Below, in pieces: positions 42,786 through 50,559 of a stretch of 64,000 bases of DNA; position 1 is the first letter of the stretch, and every line of letters begins with the position of its first letter. The stretch covers positions 1 through 64,000 of the forward strand of contig NZ_JASBQY010000003.1 in the NCBI RefSeq assembly GCF_029960645.1. The letters are read 5' to 3'. The position numbers and the translations under genes were made by a program. Under the pieces are notes generated by a model. The model worked only from the letters and a program-made list of their open reading frames with translations, was not told the DNA's origin and ran no database searches. The stretch is from Arthrobacter sp. AL12 (GTDB lineage: Bacteria > Actinomycetota > Actinomycetes > Actinomycetales > Micrococcaceae).

Positions 42786-42823
42786 AGGCCCCGCACCGGG
42801 ATTCCGGTGCGGGGTCTTTTCGT
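42786..42823 (+). terminator. rho-independent terminator
   Basis: GCCCCGCACCGG and CCGGTGCGGGGTC form a stable stem with a GATT loop, followed by TTTTCG. It ends transcription of the small membrane protein gene. Confidence 0.85.
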
Positions 42824-42844
42824 TCGCGGGGCGCCGCGGGGCTG

Positions 42845-43525
42845 CTACTGCTGGATCCACTCCGCGCAGGAGTTCAGGTTCCGGTGCACGCTCTCGACGG
42901 CGGCCGTTTCGTCGTGCGCGGCGATGGCGTCCACGAGTTCGTCGTGACCTTCATGCGGGAGGCCGTTGAAGCCGGCACGGCCCTGCTGCCGGAGGAGGTC
43001 GGCGTGGAAGACGACGCCGAAGCTGACGTACAGCTCGTGCAGCAGCGGATTGCCCGAGGCCTGCGCCACAAGGACATGGAACTCCCAGTCCGCCCGGGCC
43101 CAGCCGGCGTAGTCCTCGGCGAGCCAGGCAACCCGACGGGCCTCCAGCAGTCCGCGCATCGCCTCGACGTCGTCGGCGGTGGCGTGACGGGCCGCGAGCC
43201 GGGCGGCCTGGGTGTCCAGGCCGACCCGGACCTCCAGGATGTGGACCTGCGAGTGGTCCCGGTACATGCGCTGGGCGGCGCCGGAGATCTCGCTCGTGGC
43301 GCGGACGTAGGTGCCGTCCCCGCGCCGGACCTCGAGCATGCCGCTGTGGGCGAGGGCCTTGATGGCCTCGCGCAGCGTGCCACGCGAGACGCCGAGGACG
43401 GCCATCAGCTCAGGTTCGGCCGGGATCCGCTGCTGCAGCGGCCATTCGCCCGAATGGATCAGCTCCCGCAGCTTGGCGGTGATTTCCTCCACCAGCGGCG
43501 GCCGGTGCGATGTTGTGAGGGTCAT
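42845..43525 (-). CDS. GntR/FadR family transcriptional regulator
   Basis: A 226-residue DNA-binding repressor or activator. The N-terminal wHTH reads LVEEITAKLRELIHSGEWPL, RIPAEPELMAVLGVSRGTLR, EAIKALAHSGMLEVRRGDGT. The C-terminal all-helical FCD effector domain contains LEVRVGLDTQAARLAARHAT and DWEFHVLVAQASGNPLL, with His residues fit for metal and ligand binding. Its ATG overlaps the stop of the MFS gene (ATGA at 43522-43525), so it is co-transcribed with the transporter and probably controls it. Effector unknown. Confidence 0.9.
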   Translation of the reverse strand: MTLTTSHRPPLVEEITAKLRELIHSGEWPLQQRIPAEPELMAVLGVSRGTLREAIKALAHSGMLEVRRGDGTYVRATSEISGAAQRMYRDHSQVHILEVRVGLDTQAARLAARHATADDVEAMRGLLEARRVAWLAEDYAGWARADWEFHVLVAQASGNPLLHELYVSFGVVFHADLLRQQGRAGFNGLPHEGHDELVDAIAAHDETAAVESVHRNLNSCAEWIQQ

Positions 43526-44907
43526 GACTGTCCCTCCCGGGCGGAGACCAGGGTGGACGCCCCGGCGGGCTGCGGTTCCGCAGGCTGCGTCTCCGCGGGC
43601 GCGGGCTTCGCCGGCTGCGGACCCGCAGGCAGCGGCTCCGGTGGCCGGGGCACCTTGGGCGCGGCGGTCAGCAGGTGCCCGACGGCGATCTGGCCCAGGG
43701 CGACGGCCAGCAGCAGGAGCAGCGGCAGCGTCCAGGACCCGGTGGCGCTGTGCAGCAGCCCCATGCCGAAGGGGCCCAGTGTCGCCAGCAGGTAGCCCGC
43801 GGACTGCGCCACCGTGGACAGTGCGGTGGTTTCGGCGGTGGTGCGGCCGCTGCGGCTGATCATCACCATCACCAGCGGGAAGATCCCCAGCCCGAAGCCG
43901 AGCAGCACCGCGGTCAGCGGCGCCCAGGAGAGCGGCAGGACGAGCATGGACAGGACCCCGACGGCCATGGTGACCGTGGCTAGGTAGAAGGCGGTGCGCC
44001 GCATCCGGGGGCGTGAGCCGATCGCGACCAGCACCATGCCGGCCGGGACGGAGACCAGCTGCATCAGGCCGAACATCAGCCCGCCCTCCGCGGCGGTCAT
44101 GCCCAGGGTGACCAGCATGTAGGGGAACCAGCTCAGCACGGCGTAGGCCAGCAGGGCCTGGACCGTGAAGCCGAGTGTGATCAGCAGGCCAGTGCGGGTC
44201 CGCAGCAGGGGCCAGGGGGACACCCGGCCGGCCTTGACGGCCGGCGCGTTGCGGTGCGCGTGCAGCGCGATCGGCAGGAAGCCGAGGCAGGCACCGAGCG
44301 CCAGGAACCCGATGGCCCCGACGCCGGCGGAGGGCGAGCCGAGCTGCTGCGCCACGGGCACGATCAGCACGGCCACCACGGTTGCGCCCGTCGTCATGGT
44401 CACGGTATACAGCGCCGTCATCAGCGACGTCCGGTGCGCGAAATGGACCCGAATGAAGGACGGCATGGCCACGTTGCAGATCGCCAGCCCGGACATCCCG
44501 ACGACGGTGCCCGCCATCAGCATGCCGGTGGACGGAATCCCGCGCACCAGCAGCCCGGCCGCGAGCAGCACGAGGGAGAGCAGGATCGCCTTCTCGAGCC
44601 CCAGGACGCGGGTGAGCCACGACGTCGCGGCGCCGGCCACGGCGAAGCACAGCGTCGGGATCGAGGGGATGATGGCGGCAATCAGCGGCCCGTAGCCCAG
44701 GACCGCCTGCAGGTCATGCAGCAACGCGGCGGCGCCGGTGATCCCGGCGCGCAGGTTGAGCCCGATCAGCACAATCGCGACGACGCCCGCGACGACCACC
44801 CCGCGCGGTGCGCGCACGACGGCGGGAGGTGCCACGACGCTGGGAGGTGCTGTGACGGCGGGAGGTGCTGTCTGGGGAAGGGCGGACGTCGCCGTGCTGC
44901 TAGCCAT
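43522..44907 (-). CDS. MFS transporter, CynX/NimT-like
   Basis: A 461-residue 12-helix major facilitator of the cyanate/nitroimidazole permease-like group: VLIGLNLRAGITGAAALLHD in the first helix, GMSGLAICNVAMPSFIRVHF in the middle, and GFGLGIFPLVMVMISRSGRT later. Pro/Ala-rich low-complexity ends flank the core. Substrate is unknown. First gene of a two-gene unit with the GntR regulator. A near-perfect inverted repeat (44910-44949) lies immediately before its start. Confidence 0.85.
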   Translation of the reverse strand: MASSTATSALPQTAPPAVTAPPSVVAPPAVVRAPRGVVVAGVVAIVLIGLNLRAGITGAAALLHDLQAVLGYGPLIAAIIPSIPTLCFAVAGAATSWLTRVLGLEKAILLSLVLLAAGLLVRGIPSTGMLMAGTVVGMSGLAICNVAMPSFIRVHFAHRTSLMTALYTVTMTTGATVVAVLIVPVAQQLGSPSAGVGAIGFLALGACLGFLPIALHAHRNAPAVKAGRVSPWPLLRTRTGLLITLGFTVQALLAYAVLSWFPYMLVTLGMTAAEGGLMFGLMQLVSVPAGMVLVAIGSRPRMRRTAFYLATVTMAVGVLSMLVLPLSWAPLTAVLLGFGLGIFPLVMVMISRSGRTTAETTALSTVAQSAGYLLATLGPFGMGLLHSATGSWTLPLLLLLAVALGQIAVGHLLTAAPKVPRPPEPLPAGPQPAKPAPAETQPAEPQPAGASTLVSAREGQS

Positions 44908-44909
44908 AC

Positions 44910-44949
44910 CTAAAGGTTAGACGTTTGATGTTTGGGGTCTAGCCTTTAG
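44910..44949. promoter_or_regulatory. operator-like inverted repeat before the MFS gene
   Basis: CTAAAGGTTAGAC (44910-44922) and GTCTAGCCTTTAG (44937-44949) form 13-bp arms with one mismatch, 14 bp apart. It starts 2 bp from the MFS start codon, a position suited to repression, probably by the co-encoded GntR protein. Confidence 0.6.
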
Positions 44950-45002
44950 TGGCGAATATCTCGGCATATGACGCCCCCTTCCGCCCCGACCCCTCTCCAC
45001 CA

Positions 45003-45069
45003 AGCAACGCGGGGTCACATCGCGCCCAAGCGGAGGCCCGGGACGGACGCGATGTGACCCCGCGTTGCT
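45003..45069. repeat. CAACGCGGGGTCA palindrome, copy 3
   Basis: AGCAACGCGGGGTCACATCG and CGATGTGACCCCGCGTTGCT are exact reverse complements, with CG added on the inner side, and TCTCCAC/GTGGAGA extends the stem outward (44994-45076). It lies just after the P-type ATPase stop codon on the minus strand; best-preserved copy in the window. Confidence 0.9.
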
Positions 45070-45081
45070 GTGGAGAAGGGG

Positions 45082-47817
45082 TTAGCGGGCGTGCCGGGCC
45101 CGCAGGATGAGCTTGAACAGCTCGCCCAGGACCAGCAGCAGCACCGCCGGAATCAGGCAGGCCAGCCACTGCTCGCCGGTCAGCGCCACGGTGCCGAACA
45201 GATCCTGCAGCACCCGCATCTGGGTGATCAGCATCGAGCCGACGAAGGCCCACGCGAACGCCCAGAGCAGCTTCGGGTTGGACAGGGTGGAGGGCCCGAA
45301 GGCGCTCTCGGTCGGGTAACGCAGGTTAAGGGCGACGGCGATGTTCATCAGCCCCAGGCCCACGATGGCCATGCTCTGGCCGATCTCGAGGGAGCCGTAG
45401 GAGGTCTTGCCGATTTCCACGAGGACCAGCGTCGCGGCCGCCATGAACAGCCCGACGACGAACAGCCGCACCATCATCGACCGGACGATGATCGGCTCGT
45501 TGAAGGGCCGGGGCTTGCGGTCCATGATGCCCGGCGTCGCGAGGTCCAGGCCCATCACGGCGCCGATCGGCGCGACGATCGCCATGTGGATCCACAGCAC
45601 CTGGGCCGGACTGAGCAGCGCCGTGCCGGCGATCGCGAAGGCCGAGGACCCGATGAACGCGAGGATGAACATAAACAGGTTGGCGACCTGGATCCGGATG
45701 AACTTCTGCAGGTTGTCGTACACCAGCCGGCCCTGTTCGACGGCGGTCACGATGGTGGCGAAGTTGTCGTCCGCCAGGATCATCTTGGCCGCGCCCTTGG
45801 CGACGTCGGTGCCCGTGATGCCCATCGCGATCCCGATGTCGGCCGCGGCGATGGCGGGCGCGTCGTTTACGCCGTCGCCGGTCATCGCGACAACGTGGCC
45901 CTTGCGTTTGAGCACCTCAACCAGCCGGACCTTGTGCTCGGGGGCCACCCGGGCGATCACGCCGATCCCGTCGACCTGGCTGTCGGCCTCCGTATCGCTC
46001 ATCGCCGCGAACTCGGCCCCGGTGACCGCCCGGCCCCGGATGCCCAGTTCGTCGGCGATCGCGGCCGCGGTGATGGCGTGGTCGCCGGTGATCATCCGGA
46101 CCCGGATGCCGGCGTGTTTGGCCTTGGCGATGGCGGCGACGGCCTCGGCCCGCGGCGGGTCCACCTCGCCGATCAGCGCGCAAATCTCCAGGTCCTGCAT
46201 CAGCGCCATGAGGTCGCCCGAGGGCTGGAACGTCGCCGGGTCGAACTCGCGCTGCGCCAGGGCGAGCACCCGCCGGCCCTGGCTGGCGATCCGCTCGTTA
46301 GCGGCGAGCACTTTCGCCCGCATCTCCTCGGTGAGCCGTTCGGCGCGGCCGCCCGGCATCCGCCCGGACGAGGACCGGTTGAGCACGACGTCGGGCGCGC
46401 CCTTCACGTAGCCGCGGATCACGGGCCTGCCGTCGGCGCCCGGCATCAGGTGGAAGGTGGCCATGAACTTGTAGTCGGAGTCGAAGGGCACCGACGCGAC
46501 GCGCGGGTTGTTCCGGCGGAACTCCCGGACGTCCACACCGCCCTTCTGCGCGAGCACGTACAGCGCCGCCTCGGTGGGGTCGCCGATCACTTCGCCGTCC
46601 TGGATATCGGAGTCGTTGCACAGCGCGCACGGGAACATCACATAGTCGAGGTTCTGCTCGGCGTCGCCGGTGGTCCGCTGGACCTGCCCGTCAAAGCTGT
46701 AGCCCTCACCGCTCACCGTGTAGTGGTGCTGGACGGTCACGAACTCGCGCACCGTCATCTGGTTCAGGGTGAGGGTGCCGGTCTTGTCCGAGTTGATCGC
46801 CGACGTCGAGCCCAGGGTCTCGACGGCGGGAAGGACCTTCATGATGGCGTTCTTTTTGGCCATGTTGACGGAGCCCACTGACAGGATCGTGGTGACGACG
46901 GCGGGCAGCGCATCCGGGATGGAGCCGACGGCCAGCGCCACGCCGATCCCGAAAAGCACCGCGAAGGAGTCGCCCTGGGCCAGGCCCATCACCACGATGG
47001 CGACGAAGGCGAAGAGGGCGGCGATGATGATGAAGATGGTGAGCCGGTCCACCTGCTTGGTGAGCGGGGTCTTCTCCACCTTCTGCCCGGAGAGCATGTG
47101 GGCGATGCGGCCGACCTCCGAGCCCATGCCCGTGGTGGTCACGAGGATCTCGCCGTGGCCCCGGGTCACGTTGGTGTTCATGAACGCCATGTTCAGGCGG
47201 TCCCCGATGCCGACGTCGTGCCGGCCAATGACGGCGGTGTCCTTCTCGACCGCGACGCTCTCGCCGGTCAGGGCGCCCTCCTCGATCTGGAGGGTCGCCG
47301 CCAGGACAACCCGGCCGTCGGCGGGGACCCGGTCGCCGGCGTCGACCACCACAATGTCGCCGGGGACGATTTGCTCGGCGGGGATTTCGGCCATGTCTCC
47401 GTCGCGGCGCACCTTGGCCATCGCCTTCATCATCTGCCCCAGGGAAGCGGCGGCTTCTTCAGCCTTGCCTTCCTGGTGGTATCCCAGCCACGCATTGAAC
47501 AGCGTCAGGATGGCGAGCCCGATCGCCGTCCCGTATTCCGCGATCAGCAGGCTGACCAGGGCGGCGACCACGAGCACGATCTGCATATAGTCCCGGTAGT
47601 GCTTGAAGAACCGTTTCCAGACCGGCTCCTGCTTCGCGGCGGCCAGGGCATTGGGACCGTACTCCTGCAGCCGCTCCTGCGCCTCGGCTGCGCTCAATCC
47701 GCGGGCCGGGTCCACCCTCAGCTCGGCAGCCACCTCGGCCGGCGCAAGCGTGTACCAGGCGGCGGCGTCCGCCTCGGCAGTGGCCACGTCTGCTGCTGCT
47801 CCGGGATTGTCCTTCAT
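45082..47817 (-). CDS. P-type cation-transporting ATPase with non-standard ion-site motifs
   Basis: A 911-residue P-type ATPase with overall P2 (SERCA/PacL-like) layout: N-terminal cation-ATPase domain, actuator motif LTGES, phosphorylation motif SDKTGTLT near residue 343, nucleotide-binding KGAPD, hinge MTGDGVNDAPAI and about ten helices. The membrane ion-binding motifs differ from calcium pumps: TM4 has IPDALP (near residue 299) instead of IPEGLP. The TM6 segment reads LWIHMAIVAPIGAVMGLDLA (near residue 740), without the N..TD residues. The transported ion is therefore uncertain. It lies 25 bp downstream of the PPK2 gene and is probably co-transcribed. Confidence 0.88.
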   Translation of the reverse strand: MKDNPGAAADVATAEADAAAWYTLAPAEVAAELRVDPARGLSAAEAQERLQEYGPNALAAAKQEPVWKRFFKHYRDYMQIVLVVAALVSLLIAEYGTAIGLAILTLFNAWLGYHQEGKAEEAAASLGQMMKAMAKVRRDGDMAEIPAEQIVPGDIVVVDAGDRVPADGRVVLAATLQIEEGALTGESVAVEKDTAVIGRHDVGIGDRLNMAFMNTNVTRGHGEILVTTTGMGSEVGRIAHMLSGQKVEKTPLTKQVDRLTIFIIIAALFAFVAIVVMGLAQGDSFAVLFGIGVALAVGSIPDALPAVVTTILSVGSVNMAKKNAIMKVLPAVETLGSTSAINSDKTGTLTLNQMTVREFVTVQHHYTVSGEGYSFDGQVQRTTGDAEQNLDYVMFPCALCNDSDIQDGEVIGDPTEAALYVLAQKGGVDVREFRRNNPRVASVPFDSDYKFMATFHLMPGADGRPVIRGYVKGAPDVVLNRSSSGRMPGGRAERLTEEMRAKVLAANERIASQGRRVLALAQREFDPATFQPSGDLMALMQDLEICALIGEVDPPRAEAVAAIAKAKHAGIRVRMITGDHAITAAAIADELGIRGRAVTGAEFAAMSDTEADSQVDGIGVIARVAPEHKVRLVEVLKRKGHVVAMTGDGVNDAPAIAAADIGIAMGITGTDVAKGAAKMILADDNFATIVTAVEQGRLVYDNLQKFIRIQVANLFMFILAFIGSSAFAIAGTALLSPAQVLWIHMAIVAPIGAVMGLDLATPGIMDRKPRPFNEPIIVRSMMVRLFVVGLFMAAATLVLVEIGKTSYGSLEIGQSMAIVGLGLMNIAVALNLRYPTESAFGPSTLSNPKLLWAFAWAFVGSMLITQMRVLQDLFGTVALTGEQWLACLIPAVLLLVLGELFKLILRARHAR

Positions 47818-47842
47818 GGCTTCCTCCTCATCACGGCGCTGC

Positions 47843-48664
47843 TCAGAACGCGGTCGGGACGCGCCGCACCGCGAGGGTCGGCTCGCGGTAGTCGCCGGGC
47901 TTCTGGCGCTTCGGCAGATCGACGTCGAGCCCCGGGTACGGCTCGTAGGGCACCTGGCTCAGCAGGTGGCTGATGATGTTGAGCCGGCCGCGCTTCTTGA
48001 CGTTATTGTCCGCGACGAACCACGGTGCCCAGGCGGTGTCGGTCGCCTCGAACATGGCGTCCCTGGCCCGGGAGTAGTCGTGCCATTTGCTGTAGGACAA
48101 CAGGTCCATCGGCGACAGTTTCCAGGTCTTGCGCGGATCGTCCATGCGGCTTTGCAGCCGCCGGGTCTGCTCGTCCTCACTGACCTCGAGCCAGTACTTG
48201 AGCAGGATCATGCCGGAATCGACCATCGCCTTCTCCACCTGCGGAGCCATGTTGAGGAACTTCTGGGTCTGCTCCGGGGTGCAGAAGCCCATCACGGGCT
48301 CGACGCCGGCACGGTTGTACCAGCTGCGGTCAAAAATGACGACCTCTCCGGCCGCCGGGAAATGCGCCATGTACCGCTGAAGGTACATCTGGGATTTTTC
48401 CCGGTCCGTCGGCGTGGGGAGCGCCACGACCCTGAACACCCGGGGGCTCACCCGCTCGACGATGCGCTTGATCGTGCCGCCCTTGCCGGCCGTGTCACGG
48501 CCCTCGAACACGATGCAGATCTTGGCTCCGGTGGACTTCACCCACTCCTGCAGGGCCACCAGTTCGCCCTGCAGCTTGGCCATCTCCGCCTCGTACTTCT
48601 TGCGGGGCATCTTGGTGCGGGTCTCGTCCTCGGAGCCCTTCTTGTTTTTCTTCTTCTTGCCCAC
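47843..48664 (-). CDS. ppk2: polyphosphate kinase 2
   Basis: A 273-residue PPK2-family kinase that transfers phosphate between polyphosphate and nucleotides. Walker A-like FEGRDTAGKGGTIKRIVERV near residue 54, PTPTDREKSQMYLQRYMAHF, Walker B-like GEVVIFDRSWYNRAGVEPVM, and the terminal WKLSPMDLLSYSKWHDYSRA plus WAPWFVADNNVKKRGRLNII. Start GTG 48664 is supported by AGGAGG 6 nt upstream, a full consensus ribosome site. The N-terminus is very basic (GKKKKNKKG). First gene of a unit with the P-type ATPase. Confidence 0.92.
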   Translation of the reverse strand: MGKKKKNKKGSEDETRTKMPRKKYEAEMAKLQGELVALQEWVKSTGAKICIVFEGRDTAGKGGTIKRIVERVSPRVFRVVALPTPTDREKSQMYLQRYMAHFPAAGEVVIFDRSWYNRAGVEPVMGFCTPEQTQKFLNMAPQVEKAMVDSGMILLKYWLEVSEDEQTRRLQSRMDDPRKTWKLSPMDLLSYSKWHDYSRARDAMFEATDTAWAPWFVADNNVKKRGRLNIISHLLSQVPYEPYPGLDVDLPKRQKPGDYREPTLAVRRVPTAF

Positions 48665-48971
48665 GATCGGCCTCCTAGTCGGGTACTTCCTAGGGCGAAT
48701 CAGGCAACCGCACCGCGGCACCGACGGACCGGCACTTTCGTCCGCGGGAGGGGCGCAAGGGCGCAGGCACTGTGCGGGCACTCATGTGCAGCGTGCTGCC
48801 AATCCCAGTGTTGACCGTGGCTGAAGACCGGGTCTACGGCACTAAGACCCCAATAGGCAACGCGGGGTCACGTCGGGCCCATGTCGGGGCCCGGGATGGG
48901 CGCGGTCTGACCCCGCGTTGCTTTGGTGGCGGGTCGGGAGGGGTGGTTGGGGTCCGGGGACCGACGGCGGG
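48665..48971. other. intergenic with CAACGCGGGGTCA palindrome, copy 4
   Basis: The palindrome spans 48858-48920: CAACGCGGGGTCA (48858-48870) and TGACCCCGCGTTG (48908-48920), with an inner GGGCCCATG/CCCGGGATGGGC region. It lies after the 3' end of the minus-strand PucR gene and upstream of ppk2. The rest should contain the ppk2 promoter; no gene seen. Confidence 0.75.
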
Positions 48972-50414
48972 TCACCGCGGGTGCCGGGCGCCGAGGCGCT
49001 GCACGGCGAGGGCGAGCCAGAGCTGCACCCGGTCCGCGGTCTGGGCCGGGTCGTAGCCGGTGAGCTCGGTGATCTGGGCCAGCCGGTAGCGGACCGTGTT
49101 CCGGTGCAGGGTGAGCTCCTCGGCCACGGCCGCGACCGAGCCGTTGTTGTTCAGGTAGCTCTCCAGCGTCGTGAGCAGCTCGGCGCCATGGGCGCTATCG
49201 AAACTCCGCAGCGGATTAAGGGACTCGTTCGCCATGTCCGCCAGCGGCACATCCTCGCTGGCCAGCAGCAGCGAGGTCAGGCTCAGCCGTTCGGGTTCGT
49301 TCACGGGCAGGCCGTGGCTGGCCGCGTCGCGGGCCTCGAAGTAGCTCCAGCGCAGCCCGTTGGGCTTGGTGTACGCCCCGCCGATCCCGATCGTGGCGTG
49401 GATCCCGGCCTCGGCCAGGTGGTCGCTGAGGCTCCGGGCCAGCGCACTGGCGCCGTGACCGTCGTCGGGGATCACCACCACCAGATCCTTGCCGACGACG
49501 GCGCTCACCGCCTGTTCCAGCGGCAGCGGCAGGGAGGAGGTGCCCAGCTGCTTGGCGTGCGCAGCGGACTCGGCCAGCAGGACGACGTTCCGGCGGGTGC
49601 TGTTGACGCCGATGCCGGCCAGCCGCCGGGTGGCCTCGCTCGGCTCCAGGGTCCCGTGGATCACATCCTCCAGGACCTGCCCGGCCAGGGCACGCTGGGA
49701 CTGGCGCTGCTTGACCATGTTGTTGAGCTCGACGCTGATCAGGTTCTGGGCGTAGCCCACGATCCCGGAATCCTCGAAGGGCTGCTTCACCCACAGCGTG
49801 CACGCGTCGCGGCGGCCGGTGGGAATCGGGAAGGACGCCCAGCCGTCCGCGCTCGGCGCGGGATGGCCGGGCACGCTGTTGTAGAGCTGGGCGGTGAACT
49901 GGGTCAACACAACCTCGGTGCGCAGCATCGACCCGAGGTGCCTGAGGAGCTCGGCGAGGCCGCCGCCGGTGAGCAGGGCGCGGGCGAGGATCTGGTGCCC
50001 GGCGATGAGCCGTTCCAGCTTGGTGAAGTGGTCCGCGGACTGGGCGTCGGCGACGAGCTTGCCGATCGCGATGAACGGGGTCTCGTACGGCACCTCCACC
50101 ACCGGCAGCCCCCAGCGGTTGGCCTCGGCGAGCAGGGCCGGCGGCACGGCGTCGTGGGTCAGGCCGATCCCGAAGCCGATGCCCACCGCGCCGGCGCGCT
50201 GGACCTGGCGGACGAAGCGGCGCTGGTCCGGGGCGCTCCTGAGCCGCATGCCGGTGGTGAGGACCAGTTCGCCGCCGTTGAGGAACCGCTGCGGGTCCTC
50301 CTGTTCGGTGACGGCCACCCAGACGATGTCCTGGTGCCAGGTGGTCTCCGCGAGGCCGGCCTTGGCGAGTTTGAGGGACGGCACCCCCAGCAGGGCGGCA
50401 AGTGAAATAGCCAT
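48972..50414 (-). CDS. PucR family transcriptional regulator
   Basis: A 480-residue regulator with an N-terminal PucR/purine-catabolism-type sensor region (LLGVPSLKLAKAGLAETTWH, NGGELVLTTGMRLRS, GIGFGIGLTHDAVPPALLAE), a central GGDEF-related segment without catalytic residues, and a C-terminal HTH (NNNGSVAAVAEELTLHRNTV, RYRLAQITELTGYDP). It is divergent from the gamma-aminobutyraldehyde dehydrogenase-gabT unit with 145 bp between start codons, so it most probably controls GABA or putrescine breakdown in response to a pathway compound. Confidence 0.9.
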   Translation of the reverse strand: MAISLAALLGVPSLKLAKAGLAETTWHQDIVWVAVTEQEDPQRFLNGGELVLTTGMRLRSAPDQRRFVRQVQRAGAVGIGFGIGLTHDAVPPALLAEANRWGLPVVEVPYETPFIAIGKLVADAQSADHFTKLERLIAGHQILARALLTGGGLAELLRHLGSMLRTEVVLTQFTAQLYNSVPGHPAPSADGWASFPIPTGRRDACTLWVKQPFEDSGIVGYAQNLISVELNNMVKQRQSQRALAGQVLEDVIHGTLEPSEATRRLAGIGVNSTRRNVVLLAESAAHAKQLGTSSLPLPLEQAVSAVVGKDLVVVIPDDGHGASALARSLSDHLAEAGIHATIGIGGAYTKPNGLRWSYFEARDAASHGLPVNEPERLSLTSLLLASEDVPLADMANESLNPLRSFDSAHGAELLTTLESYLNNNGSVAAVAEELTLHRNTVRYRLAQITELTGYDPAQTADRVQLWLALAVQRLGARHPR

Positions 50415-50559
50415 GGATTCAGGATAACCGCGGGCTGGGCAAGCGCACTAAAATATGGCGGCAACGGTGTGCAGGTGACTATTCCCCGGGGTTGACCGGC
50501 TGGCATAGGCTCGGATCAGTCTCATTGGGTCCTTTTCAGCGCGAAAGAGGTTGTACACC

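Noticed and set aside
45070..46881. Long plus-strand open frame opposite the P-type ATPase
   Set aside because: His/Asp/Arg-rich shadow without any domain; the minus-strand ATPase has all motifs.
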